In this document: positions 8,490-16,891 of the stretch, in pieces
How positions within the stretch are numbered: the stretch's first letter is position 1
Layout: each line of letters starts with the position of its first letter
Assembly: GCF_030010555.1 (NCBI RefSeq)
Contig: NZ_JASCQP010000031.1
Span: forward strand, 1-48,257
DNA: 48,257 bases
Origin: Halomonas rhizosphaerae
GTDB lineage: Bacteria; Pseudomonadota; Gammaproteobacteria; Pseudomonadales; Halomonadaceae
Direction: 5' to 3'
The notes under the pieces: generated by a model
What the model was told of the DNA's origin: nothing
Databases searched by the model: none
The model's input: the letters and a program-made list of their open reading frames with translations, nothing else
Translations under genes and position numbers: made by a program

Positions 8490-9860
8490 TCAGTGCATGA
8501 GCGCGGCGGCGCGGGCGCGGACCATCATTCGCCCGGCCTCGGTCGGCAGGTCGAGCCGGTCGTAGATCAGCGCGAGTTTGCCGTAGGTGGGCTTGGCTTC
8601 CGGACTTGCTTCGCGGCGCTGTTCGAGGATGCGCTGCGCGGCCCCCAGACGGTTGGTCCGGATCAGCGCGTCAAGCCAGATCTGCTCGAACAGGTCACGC
8701 TGCGCGTGGCTTCCGCCGATCTCGACCAGACGCGGCAGGACCGGTCCGAGCCTGCGCACCGTGGTTTCGACATCGCCGCGAGCATGGGCAAGAAGCGCCT
8801 CGCACAGGGGCACCGCGACCTCCGTCCAGACCGGCTGGATGAAAGCAGGCGCCGTTGTGGCATGCGCGCGGACGCTGGTCATCATCGCGTCCGCCTCGGG
8901 AAGGCCGGCGCGGGCGAGACCGTAGAGATACTGTGCGCTCAGGAACGGCTGTACGTGATCGTCGACGCGTGCCTTCAAGTACTGCCCGAGATCGGACCAG
9001 CGATCGCCGACGTCCATGCCGACGAGTTCGAGTCGCGCCAGAAGTGATACCGCGCCGACCTGATCCTGCGAGTATTCCTTCCAGATGCCCCAGATATTGC
9101 GGTCGTAGAAGCCAAGGATCGCCTCGCTGTCGCCCTGGTCGATCATCACCAGCGCCATGTGCCACCAGTTATGGCTGAACATGAACGAGTTCAGATCGGT
9201 CCAGGTCTCCTTGACGTCTTCCAGGAAGCCGCGCGCCTCGCTGGTGCGGCCCTGTGCCAGGAAGACGTGGGACAGCGCGTGGTGGGCCCACGGCTCCTTG
9301 CGCTTGAGCTTGATCGCGCGGCGGGCGGCTGCTTCGGCGTCTTCCAGCAGGTGCGCCTGCTCGTAGGCGAAGGCGGCCATGCCATGGGCATAGGGGAGGT
9401 CGTCGTTCATCGCGCCGATCTTCTCCGAGATCCGCAGCATCCCCGCCGCGTCGCCGAGATTGAAGTAGTGGTACTGCGTGGTCTTCGCCGTCGCGATCTC
9501 GCGCGGGTGGCTGGCGGCCAACTCCTCGCCGACAGCGATTGCTCGAGGTATGTCTCCTTCGGCCCAGGCCCGGGCCGCGTCCAGCACCAGTCGCTCGCGC
9601 ACGGTCGCGTGTTTCGCCGCGGCCTCGGCCCGGGCGATATAGCCTGCGGCCATCCCTGGCGCTTCACGGCTTTCCAGAAACATGCTGAACATGGCGGCGT
9701 AGGCGTTGGCCAGCGTACTCTCTCCGTCGGCGTCGGCCGCGGCGACGATAACTGCTGCCCTGTTCTCGTAGCCGAGCAACCCCTCGACGAAGGTGTCGAT
9801 GGCCTCGACAGTGGCGTTTCCGCTCGCCGTCACCGGCAAGCCTCTCCAGTCGGTCAACAT
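8490..9860 (-). CDS. tetratricopeptide repeat protein (TTC38-like)
   Basis: A protein of about 456 residues made of TPR-type helix pairs, for example AYEQAHLLEDAEAAARRAIK and WAHHALSHVFLAQGRTSEA, with the HNWWHMAL motif seen in TTC38-like proteins. There is no signal peptide or membrane segment. The start chosen (MLTDWRGLPVTAS) has GGAGAAG just before it; ATG 9872 and a longer frame to 9935 are alternatives. It is the first gene of a segment that also carries an AraC regulator and IS remnants, so it may have been acquired. Molecular function unknown. Confidence 0.75.
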   Translation of the reverse strand: MLTDWRGLPVTASGNATVEAIDTFVEGLLGYENRAAVIVAAADADGESTLANAYAAMFSMFLESREAPGMAAGYIARAEAAAKHATVRERLVLDAARAWAEGDIPRAIAVGEELAASHPREIATAKTTQYHYFNLGDAAGMLRISEKIGAMNDDLPYAHGMAAFAYEQAHLLEDAEAAARRAIKLKRKEPWAHHALSHVFLAQGRTSEARGFLEDVKETWTDLNSFMFSHNWWHMALVMIDQGDSEAILGFYDRNIWGIWKEYSQDQVGAVSLLARLELVGMDVGDRWSDLGQYLKARVDDHVQPFLSAQYLYGLARAGLPEADAMMTSVRAHATTAPAFIQPVWTEVAVPLCEALLAHARGDVETTVRRLGPVLPRLVEIGGSHAQRDLFEQIWLDALIRTNRLGAAQRILEQRREASPEAKPTYGKLALIYDRLDLPTEAGRMMVRARAAALMH

Positions 9861-10122
9861 GGTCTTCTCCATAGGTGAGCGCCACCTCGGCGCGTGTCGG
9901 GTTCGCCTCGACGCGCGAGTCAGCGCCGATGGCATCCTTATCCTATGGCGCTATCCGCTCCCGCCCCACGGCCGCCCGTCCTGGTGTCATGGCTGATCGT
10001 CCGGATGCGCAGTGTCCCGTCGCAGGACCTGAGGATCGGGACCCATAAATCCGCTTGAGGCTGGGCGGGCTGCTTGATTCGAGCTCCCGAACAGAGGGGG
10101 CGAGAGGCGCGGGAGTTTTTGA

Positions 10123-10480
10123 TTGACCGACGAGCGGATGGAGCGATTGCGGCCGGACTTTTCCAAGCCCAGAGGCAAGCCGCGGATCGATGACCGGCAT
10201 GTGCCGAGAGGGATAATCTATATTGAGAAGAAGGGTTAGGGCGGAAGTAAGCGCCTTCCGTCTATGCTCCACCCAGGCCGCTCTACAACCGGTTCGTCCG
10301 TTGGTCGCGCATGGGCGTGCTCGCGCGTATCTGCGTTACGCCGACGCAACCGGAGGCCAACGGCAACACGATCATGATCGACAGCACGCATCTCAGCTCG
10401 CTACGACAGGTGTGGCCAACTGCTTCTCTTCGCCATCTGCATCGCAGCAACCGTCATGTTCTGGTTGTGAGCCCTGACCC
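10123..10480 (+). pseudogene. decayed IS5-family transposase remnant
   Basis: Two collinear pieces resemble an IS5-family (IS427-like) transposase. From 10123 the frame reads LTDERMERLRPDFSKPRGKP then PRIDDRHVPRGIIYIEKKG before a stop; after a frameshift and loss of DNA it resumes as LYNRFVRWSRMGVLARI (from about 10280) and MIDSTHLSSLR. The catalytic core is missing. No terminal inverted repeats were recognised. The remnant occupies most of the gap between the TPR gene and the AraC regulator. Confidence 0.75.
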
Positions 10481-10542
10481 TAGTAATCACATCAGAAGCC
10501 GGTTTCCTTTAGTCTCACAGACGAATATTCGAAGGAATTGGA

Positions 10543-11523
10543 ATGGCTGCGGACATCCTGTCGGACGTGTTGAAGGAGGTGCACCTGTCAGGTGCGCTCT
10601 TCTTCGACGTAGAGGGATGTGCGCCTTGGGTCGCCGAGGCGCCGCCCTCCCGCGAGTTGAAGGCACTGATCATGCCGCGCGCGCAGCACGTCATCAACTA
10701 TCACGTGGTCGCGAACGGTGTGTGCTGGGCAAGATTGCTCGACGGCGATGCCGAACCGGTCTGCTTGACAGCGGGAAGCGTGATCGTATTTCCGCAGGGG
10801 CTGCCGCACGTGCTCTCGAGCGAGCCGGGCCTCAGGGCGACGTTCGACCCGGCCATCTTCGACGAGCCCCCGCCCGAGGACATCAAGCCGCTCATGCTGA
10901 CACGGAATGGCGATGGTCCCGAGACGGTCCGCCTGATCTGTGGCTTTCTCGGCTGTGACGTGCTGCCGTTCAATCCCTTGTTGAACTCGCTGCCGAGCAT
11001 GCTGGTCATCACGGACGGGTATTCCGAAAGGGACGGATGGCTCGCCAGCCTGATCCGGGCCGCCGCGGCCGAGGGGCGGGACAGTCGGGACGGCGGCCGC
11101 AACGTGCTGTCACGCTTGAGCGAGCTGATCTTCATCGAGGCTGTACGCATTCATGCCGAACGCCTGCCGCAGGACGCCCGCGGCTGGCTCGCGGCGCTGC
11201 GCATCCCGCATGTCGCCCGTGCCATCGCGCTGCTCCATGACAACCCGGCGCGGGCCTGGACGCTGTCGTCGCTGGCGCGGGCCAGCGGCGTGTCGCGCTC
11301 CGTGCTTGCGTCGACATTCAAGGAGACGCTCGGCGTCCCGCCGATGAGCTATCTCACCAGCTGGCGCATGCAGATCGCGGCCGGCCTGCTGGCCGACACC
11401 GACACGCCCGTCTACAGCATCTCCGAAGCCGTAGGCTACGAATCCGAAGCTTCCTTCAGCCGTGCCTTCCGCCGCGCCACGGGCCTTTCCCCCGGCATCT
11501 GGCGCTCGGAACGGAATCGTTAG
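10543..11523 (+). CDS. AraC family transcriptional regulator with cupin sensor domain
   Basis: A 326-residue regulator. Residues about 15-190 form an AraC-type cupin domain (HVINYHVVANGVCWARLLDG, VIVFPQGLPHVLSSEPG). Residues about 220-320 form the DNA-binding domain with two HTH units (SLARASGVSRSVLASTFKET and YSISEAVGYESEASFSRAFR, ending ATGLSPGIWR). The start is supported by AAGGA before ATG. It lies in the probable acquired island. A pair of 17-bp direct repeats upstream of the nearby beta-propeller gene has the geometry bound by AraC-type dimers and is a plausible target. Confidence 0.9.
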   Translation: MAADILSDVLKEVHLSGALFFDVEGCAPWVAEAPPSRELKALIMPRAQHVINYHVVANGVCWARLLDGDAEPVCLTAGSVIVFPQGLPHVLSSEPGLRATFDPAIFDEPPPEDIKPLMLTRNGDGPETVRLICGFLGCDVLPFNPLLNSLPSMLVITDGYSERDGWLASLIRAAAAEGRDSRDGGRNVLSRLSELIFIEAVRIHAERLPQDARGWLAALRIPHVARAIALLHDNPARAWTLSSLARASGVSRSVLASTFKETLGVPPMSYLTSWRMQIAAGLLADTDTPVYSISEAVGYESEASFSRAFRRATGLSPGIWRSERNR

Positions 11524-11575
11524 GCGGTCGGCGGTGATCAGTACTGATTAAGGATGCGGCTTCGGGCTGCTGGAC

Positions 11576-11870
11576 TCAGACGGAGAACCGCATAACCAGA
11601 ACCCTGTTGCCGTGCTCGTGCAGACATTGGCTCAGATCGTCCTTGACCCCGGCCAGGTGCAAGGGAGCATCGAGGAAGGGACTCCGGCCAGTCACCGGTA
11701 TGCCGTCCCTTGGGACGGTCCAGGGAAAGCGCGCAGGCACGCCCGCGCGGATCGGATCGAGGCGGCGCACGTTGATCCGGTGGCCGTGCAAATCGCCAGA
11801 TTCACCAACAAGATCGCCGACGTGTAGCGAGCACCTTCCCCAGCTTCGACGACCCAGAGCCGCGTCGTCG
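11576..11870 (-). pseudogene. possible remnant of a class III adenylate/guanylate cyclase
   Basis: On the minus strand, the segment RCSLHVGDLVGESGDLHGH then RINVRRLDPI matches the family pattern R-x-G-I-H-x-G-D-hydrophobic...G-D-hydrophobic-Y/H-G-x-x-hydrophobic-N-hydrophobic-A-x-R-L-E of class III nucleotide cyclase catalytic domains. The rest of the frame is only vaguely similar to the end of such a domain, and there is no start or upstream half. I read it as a decayed fragment in the acquired island. The match rests on one short motif, so confidence is limited. Confidence 0.42.
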
Positions 11871-11962
11871 CTTCGTCGGCGCGACCACTGCCTCATCTCT
11901 TATTGGATATCGCACGTTCAGGCGAGCGGTGACGGCGTATATTTCCGCCGTCACCGTCTGTC

Positions 11963-13114
11963 TCAGTGGCTGTGGAAGTCCTCGGCCTCGGGGGTCAGTG
12001 CGATGGTGTTGATCGTAAGCCCCGCGTCCTTGAACGTGTCGATGCTGTCGATCTTCTCGCCGGTCTCGAGGTCGATGACCGAGATCGAGCCATCGTTCAT
12101 GCCTTCGATGTTGAGCAGGCTGTTCTGCACATAGGCCCGGCTGCCGTCGTGCGAGAACACCAGGTGGTGTGCGCCGCCCGCGGCCTCTGTTGCCCAAAGA
12201 TGCTCGGGCGCCCGAGGATTCGTGATGTCGAAGGCGTTGAGATGCCCGGGCATTGCCGACGTCACATAGGCCCGGTCACCCTCGGCATTGAAGTAGACCT
12301 CGAGTGTCATGCCTTGGCCCAACTCGTCGAATCGGAACTCCTCGCGGAAGGCAAATTCTTCGGTCTCCGTCTGCCACTCGGCGAGCCACAGGCTGCCCTC
12401 CATGTTGGTGATGTAGGCCAGCGGCGGCTCGACGCCTGGCACGAAAAATGCTTCGACCGGCCCTGCGCCCGAAGGCGACGGCGCGTTCGACGTCTTGTGA
12501 GTCGACAGAATTTCGCCGTTGCTGTGTTGCAGGACGACGATTTCCTCGCCCCATTCATTCGGGTCGGAGGGGTTGGCAGTACTGGTCACCAGTTGCCGGT
12601 CGATCGCGTCGTTCGTCGCGATCCCGTGCGGCCAAGGCGCGGGCATCGCGACAGTATCCAGTACCTCGTCCGTTTCGGCATCCCCGACGATGACCACCGA
12701 CGAGCCCATGCAGGTGAGGTACCATTTGCTCTGCGCCTCGGAGAACGAGACGTCCTCGCCCACCTCGCAATCCGCGACCTCCACCGAGTTCCACCGGTAG
12801 GGAAACTTGCTGACGTCGAAGACCCGCAACTCGTGCGTCGCGAGCGAGGTGACGTAGGCCTTGTCCCGCGCCGGGTTGTAGAAGATGTGGTGCGAGTGGA
12901 ATTCTGGCGGTAACGGGATCTGGGCGAGGATCTGGCCGTAGTCGGGCTCGTTTGTGTCGAGTTCGACGAAGGCGATGCCTTCCTGTCGGTCGCTTTGATC
13001 GGCACCTTTCGTTTCGTAAAGGACGAGGGCGGTCTGCTCGGCCGCCGCGCCGCCCGCCGCGAGGGTGAGGACGCTGGTCATGGCGGCAAGAAGAGTGGTC
13101 TTGTAGCGTTGCAT
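11963..13114 (-). CDS. secreted YVTN-type beta-propeller repeat protein
   Basis: A 383-residue protein with a Sec signal peptide (MQRYKTTLLAAMTSVLTLAA, likely cut after GGAAA) and repeated beta-propeller blades: DKAYVTSLATHELRVFDVSK, DRAYVTSAMPGHLNAFDITN and SRAYVQNSLLNIEGM with ISVIDLETGEKI. Proteins of this type are periplasmic or exported; some bind quinone or metal dehydrogenase partners, but no partner is present. The start is fixed by CAGGAGAAA before ATG 13114; the frame stays open upstream only through antisense of an IS remnant. It has its own promoter region with AraC-like repeats at 13339-13376. Confidence 0.85.
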   Translation of the reverse strand: MQRYKTTLLAAMTSVLTLAAGGAAAEQTALVLYETKGADQSDRQEGIAFVELDTNEPDYGQILAQIPLPPEFHSHHIFYNPARDKAYVTSLATHELRVFDVSKFPYRWNSVEVADCEVGEDVSFSEAQSKWYLTCMGSSVVIVGDAETDEVLDTVAMPAPWPHGIATNDAIDRQLVTSTANPSDPNEWGEEIVVLQHSNGEILSTHKTSNAPSPSGAGPVEAFFVPGVEPPLAYITNMEGSLWLAEWQTETEEFAFREEFRFDELGQGMTLEVYFNAEGDRAYVTSAMPGHLNAFDITNPRAPEHLWATEAAGGAHHLVFSHDGSRAYVQNSLLNIEGMNDGSISVIDLETGEKIDSIDTFKDAGLTINTIALTPEAEDFHSH

Positions 13115-13188
13115 GAAGTTTCTCCTGCATCGGTAAGGTGGTGGGATCAGTGCCGCACGATGCGCGTGGCGCCGCTCGGGAAGCGCTC

Positions 13189-13242
13189 TCATCGAAGGCC
13201 GACGTCCTTGGCGTACGTCACGTAGTCTCTGTAGGCGTCCAT
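13189..13242 (-). other. putative 17-codon leader ORF upstream of the beta-propeller gene
   Basis: A short frame MDAYRDYVTYAKDVGLR with a good ribosome binding site (GGAGAA, about 5 bases before ATG) ends 74 bp before the beta-propeller start and on the same transcript. It could be a translated small peptide, a leader, or the 5' relic of a lost gene; after the stop the same frame stays open for another 15 codons. Coding status is not proven. Confidence 0.35.
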
Positions 13243-13311
13243 CGTTCTTCTCCGTGATCAGCCGCCAGCGCGTCGAGCCATCGTCGATCCCGTTTCCGAG
13301 GGCTCGCCGCA

Positions 13312-13376
13312 AGCATACGAGCCGGCCGCGAGTCCCGGAATTGCCGTGCGTCCGGGGGAAATTGCCGTGCGTCCGG
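13312..13376 (-). promoter_or_regulatory. candidate AraC-type operator and promoter for the beta-propeller transcript
   Basis: Two copies of the 17-bp unit CCGGACGCACGGCAATT occupy 13360-13376 and 13339-13355 on the minus strand, 21 bp apart start to start, i.e. two helical turns on one DNA face. The proximal copy overlaps by 2 bp a candidate -35 (TTCCGG, 13335-13340), which is 17 bp from a candidate -10 (TATGCT, 13312-13317). Tandem 17-bp half-sites at 21-bp spacing next to the -35 is the arrangement of AraC I1-I2 activation sites. The bound protein is inferred, not shown; the AraC regulator at 10543 is the nearest candidate. Confidence 0.55.
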
Positions 13377-13394
13377 AACAGCAGGAGTCGAGGG

Positions 13395-13690
13395 TCAGCG
13401 TGAGCAGGCTTGGCGTGGCGCGCACCAGCAGGGCGAGTATGGTGCCGGCATGGAGGGCTGCATCCTAGGTGGCCGACCAGCCACTGCTGGCCACAGAATA
13501 CGTAGAGCGGCAGGAAGTAATATCCGTCGTATAAGCCGGAGAAATGCCGAGCGTGCTGCTCGCCATGCACTGGGTCGTCGGTGGCGACGAAGTCGAGGGT
13601 CAAGCGTTTTTCGGCGGCCGGCGAAAGGCACGGATGAAGTGCTCGACGCTCTCCTCCTGGATCGCCGCCGTCCATTGGCGATTGGCCTGC
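13395..13690 (-). pseudogene. IS1380-family transposase fragment
   Basis: A minus-strand fragment reads AAIQEESVEHFIRAFRRPP in one frame, then after a frameshift TLDFVATDDPVHGEQHARHF and YYFLPLYVFCGQQWLVGHLG. This matches the conserved middle of IS1380-type transposases (LDxDATDDPxHGxQ...YLPLYxFCG). Both ends are missing, and the segment abuts the SIMPL gene. It marks the right edge of the probable island. Confidence 0.8.
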
Positions 13691-13700
13691 TGCCGGCGTC

Positions 13701-14411
13701 TCAGCGCAGGTAGTACTCCACGGTGGTCACCACCCGCACGCTCTTGACCGGCTGCTGCGCCTCGGTGATGCCCATGGCCTGGTCCCGCGCGCGGATCTCG
13801 AATACCCCCTGGTTGGCGCGGCGCAGGTCGCCCACGTCCGCGTTGGCGTCACGGGCGAACTGCTCGGCGGCCTCCCGGGCCGCCGCGGTGGCTTCGACGA
13901 TCATCTCGGGCTTGATGTCGTTGAGCCCGCTGAAGAGATAGAGGGGGCCGCCGGGGCCGTAGTCGGAGGAGAGCACCACCCCGGCGTCGAGCAGTTCGCC
14001 CACCGCCTGGGCGGTGTCGCGGATGCGCGCGATCTCCTCGCTGCGCACCGTCAGCGTCTGGTTGATGATGAATTTCTGCTCGCGTTCACCGCCCTGGTAG
14101 GGGTTGGCGGCGGTGTCGTTGACGTTGAGGCGCTGCAGCTCCACCTGCGCAGTGTCGATGCCGTGGTCCTCCAGGAAGGCGAGCACCGCCTCGCGGCTGG
14201 CACTGGCCGCGTCGTGGGCCTGTTGCAGCGTCTCGCCGGTGGCCACGAAATGGAGCGGCCAGAGGGCGAGATCCGCCTGCACTTCCCGCTCGGCCAGGCC
14301 CTTGACCGTGACGTAGCGGTCGCCGGTGCGCAGGTCGGTCAGCCCCTCGGCGATCAGCGACGCCGCCACGATGGCGGCGATGCCGAGAATCAGGGCGGGG
14401 AGGACTTTCAT
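13701..14411 (-). CDS. SIMPL domain protein (DUF541)
   Basis: A 236-residue protein with an N-terminal hydrophobic segment (MKVLPALILGIAAIVAASLI) that acts as signal peptide or anchor, followed by the SIMPL/DUF541 domain: YVTVKGLAEREVQADLALWP, FIINQTLTVRS and the C-terminal VRVVTTVEYYLR. Members are periplasmic and of poorly known role; some are oxidative-stress linked. ATG 14411 is chosen because AAGGAG lies just before it, although the frame extends upstream. It follows the BCCT transporter gene on the same strand after 122 bp. Confidence 0.88.
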   Translation of the reverse strand: MKVLPALILGIAAIVAASLIAEGLTDLRTGDRYVTVKGLAEREVQADLALWPLHFVATGETLQQAHDAASASREAVLAFLEDHGIDTAQVELQRLNVNDTAANPYQGGEREQKFIINQTLTVRSEEIARIRDTAQAVGELLDAGVVLSSDYGPGGPLYLFSGLNDIKPEMIVEATAAAREAAEQFARDANADVGDLRRANQGVFEIRARDQAMGITEAQQPVKSVRVVTTVEYYLR

Positions 14412-14533
14412 GACGGCTCCTTCTGCAGAGTGGCCGGCCATCGGCCAGGAGGCGCGGGAGGCACCGCACCCGATGCCTCCATGATACGCCAAGGATGCCG
14501 CGTCTGGCCGTCAGGCCGTCATTCCCGGCAGGC

Positions 14534-16123
14534 TCACTCGGCCCCGGCGCTGGCCACCGAATGGGGCGCGATGCTGCCCTGCTCCCGCGCCATGGCATAG
14601 GCGGCCCGGGGGCCCGCCCACAGCGAGGGCAGCAGGACCAGCGAGACGGGAATCGCGGTGATCACGATGAACTGCTGCAGTGCGCCGATCTGCCCCGCGC
14701 CCATGTAGAGCAGGATGCCGGCCATCAGCGCCATGGCGATGCCCCAGAAGGCGCGTACCAGCGGGCTCGGCGCGTCGTGGCCGGCGCATACCACAGCGAT
14801 GGCGTAGCTCATGGAGTCGCCGGTGGTGGCCACGAAGATGCTGGTCAGCAGCAGGATGGCCAGGGCCATCAGGCTGCCGCCCGGCAGCGCCTGGGCCACC
14901 GTGAGGGTCGCCACGTCGAACTGGAAGTTGTTCAGCGCCTCGGCGAGGTCGATCGCGCCGGTCAGCTGGTAGTGGATGCCGGAGCCGCCCAGCAGGGTGA
15001 ACCAGATCGCGGTGGCCACCGGGGCCATCACCGCCACGGCGAGGATCATCTCGCGGATGGTGCGCCCGCGGGAGATGCGCGCCACGAAGATCGCCATCAG
15101 CGGTGCGTAGCCGATGAACCAGGCGAAGAAGAACACCGTCCACCATTGCATCCACCAGGCCGGTGCGGTCTCGGCGCTCATGGTGGCCATGGTGAAGAAC
15201 GACGACAGGTACTCGCCGAAGCCCTGGCTGAAGGCGTTGATCAGGAACAGGGTGGGGCCGGCCACGAGGATCACCGCGGCGATGCCCAGCGCCAGTAAGA
15301 CGTTGAAGCGCGACAGGATCTGGATGCCCTTGTGGATGCCGGTCATCGCCGAGGTGACGTACACCCCCGCCAGCAGCAGCAGGATGCCGAGCTGGGTGGC
15401 GTAACCCTCGCTGACGCCGAGCAGCTCGTGCAGGCCGAAGCTCACCTGGGTGGCGAGAAAGCCGATTGGGCCGACGGTGCCCGCGACCACCGCGATCACG
15501 CAGCAGGCATCGACCAGGCTGCCCAGGGTGCCCTTCATGACCCGCTCGCCGAACACCGGGTAGAGCAGGGTGCGCGGCTGCAGCGGCTGGCCGTTCACGT
15601 AGTGGGCGTGGGCCAGCACGATGGCGGAGAGCGAGCCCAGCACCGCCCAGGCGAGAAAGCCCCAGTGCATGAACGACTGGGCCAAGGCGCCGGCTACCGC
15701 CTCGGCGGTGCCCGCCTCGGTATCGAAGGCCGGCGGGGTCACCACGAAGTGATAGACCGGCTCGCCTGCGGCGAAGAAGACGCCGCCTCCGGCCAGCAGG
15801 GTGCACATGATCATCGAGAGCCACGTGAAGGTGCTGATCTGCGGGCTCTCCAGGTTGCCGACCCGGGCCCCGGCCGCCGGCGAGATGGCCACGCCGATGG
15901 CGATCAGGAAGGTCAGCAGCAGCAGGAGCTGGAAGTAGGTGCCCAGGGTTGCCGCTGTCCAGGCGAAGCCGGCGTTGATGCTGTCGGCCACCAGGTCGAT
16001 GTCGTAAAGCGACAGGCCGACGAAGGCGACGATGAAGCCGACCGTGAGCAGCAGCACGATGGGATCGCCCAGGCGCGACAGGGCCGAGGTCCCGTGTGGG
16101 GCGGGAGGGTTGTTCGGAGGCAT
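14534..16123 (-). CDS. BCCT family betaine/carnitine/choline-type transporter
   Basis: A 529-residue membrane protein with about 12 hydrophobic segments. The BCCT signature is clear: the tryptophan-rich segment WWMQWWTVFFFAWFIGYAPL, and GIHKGIQILSRFN between helices 7 and 8. Family members import quaternary-amine osmolytes such as glycine betaine or choline, coupled to sodium or protons, consistent with a halophile. The N-terminal tail is short, and there is no long osmosensing C-terminal tail as in BetP, so it may be a metabolic rather than osmosensing carrier. Substrate not resolvable. Confidence 0.92.
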   Translation of the reverse strand: MPPNNPPAPHGTSALSRLGDPIVLLLTVGFIVAFVGLSLYDIDLVADSINAGFAWTAATLGTYFQLLLLLTFLIAIGVAISPAAGARVGNLESPQISTFTWLSMIMCTLLAGGGVFFAAGEPVYHFVVTPPAFDTEAGTAEAVAGALAQSFMHWGFLAWAVLGSLSAIVLAHAHYVNGQPLQPRTLLYPVFGERVMKGTLGSLVDACCVIAVVAGTVGPIGFLATQVSFGLHELLGVSEGYATQLGILLLLAGVYVTSAMTGIHKGIQILSRFNVLLALGIAAVILVAGPTLFLINAFSQGFGEYLSSFFTMATMSAETAPAWWMQWWTVFFFAWFIGYAPLMAIFVARISRGRTIREMILAVAVMAPVATAIWFTLLGGSGIHYQLTGAIDLAEALNNFQFDVATLTVAQALPGGSLMALAILLLTSIFVATTGDSMSYAIAVVCAGHDAPSPLVRAFWGIAMALMAGILLYMGAGQIGALQQFIVITAIPVSLVLLPSLWAGPRAAYAMAREQGSIAPHSVASAGAE

Positions 16124-16732
16124 GGAGATGCTCTAGTTGCGGAGGATGTGGGCGCCGATGGGACACGACGCCGACCAGAGCGATGGAAGTGTACCAACAT
16201 GCGACCAAGGTCTAAAGCCGAGCGGCGCTCAGTCCAACCGGAGGTGGCCCTTGCCGAGCCTTGGGTCAACGTCGTAGGTGCATGCTTTCGAAGTGATCTA
16301 ATGTTACATGGCCTGGATCGTCAAGGCTGCGAAAGACGGCGAGTCGATGGGCAGCAGAAATGGAACAGTGCGCACAGGAAATCAAGGGAATACCGCAGGA
16401 AGGTGTCAGCACGCCATCACGCTAGGTCGGTCAGTGGCGTTCGAAATGTCACTCTCCACATCTCAATCGACCATCTCAGCAAAATCTCTTTGCCGGGTTG
16501 CAGGCGCTCGATTTATCATTAAACAGGGTCTATCCCCATCCCTTCCTTTCCTGCTGATCTGCTTCATGAGGCTGCTGCTGTACGGGGTGCCTGCGACTCG
16601 AAGTCAGCGATAAGACGCCGTGGCACACCACGGCTTACGTTCGACTGCGAGACGCTGAATAGGAAACATCGCCATGAAAAGGGATGCCTCCGTTTAACCA
16701 GGAGCTGCCCCATTCGCCACCGGTTTTCGAGG
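16124..16732. other. 609-bp gap without a convincing gene
   Basis: The gap contains the upstream region of the BCCT gene. A small frame at 16308-16613 has no recognisable family or ribosome binding site. A perfect 7-bp-stem hairpin (GCCGTGG/CCACGGC, loop CACA) lies at 16618-16635 without a following T-run. I see nothing else. Confidence 0.5.
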
Positions 16733-16891
16733 CTATATCTTGCCCATCAACAACAGGATGAGCAGGATGATCAGCACCAGCCCGAGACCCCCGCTTGGGC
16801 CATATCCCCATCCCCTGCTGTGGGGCCAGGCAGGTATCACGCCGATCAGAAGCAGAATCACGATGATGAGTAAAATTGTTCCTGTTGACAT
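16733..16891 (-). CDS. DUF3309 family small membrane peptide
   Basis: A 52-residue hydrophobic peptide. It has two membrane segments (STGTILLIIVILLLIGVIP and LGLVLIILLILLLMGKI) separated by the conserved WPHSRGWGYGPSGG loop, the pattern of DUF3309. Function unknown. ATG 16891 (MSTGTILL) is chosen over an upstream in-frame ATG at 16942 because GGGAGA lies just before it and the family begins there. Confidence 0.85.
   Translation of the reverse strand: MSTGTILLIIVILLLIGVIPAWPHSRGWGYGPSGGLGLVLIILLILLLMGKI

Noticed and set aside
10009..10045. Third copy of the AraC-type repeat upstream of the TPR gene
   Set aside because: The CCGGATGCGCAGTG-like stretch matches only part of the 17-bp unit and has no second half-site at 21 bp.
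13143..13242. TGA in the 17-codon ORF as a recoded (selenocysteine) codon with the frame continuing
   Set aside because: The frame stays open for only 15 more codons, and no SECIS-like element or selenoprotein family match is seen.
13339..13376. Repeat pair as the start of a CRISPR array
   Set aside because: Only two units with a 4-bp gap, no spacers and no cas genes; an operator fits better.
14511..16208. Second long minus-strand frame over the BCCT gene
   Set aside because: Out-of-frame shadow of the transporter, arginine-rich with no membrane segments.
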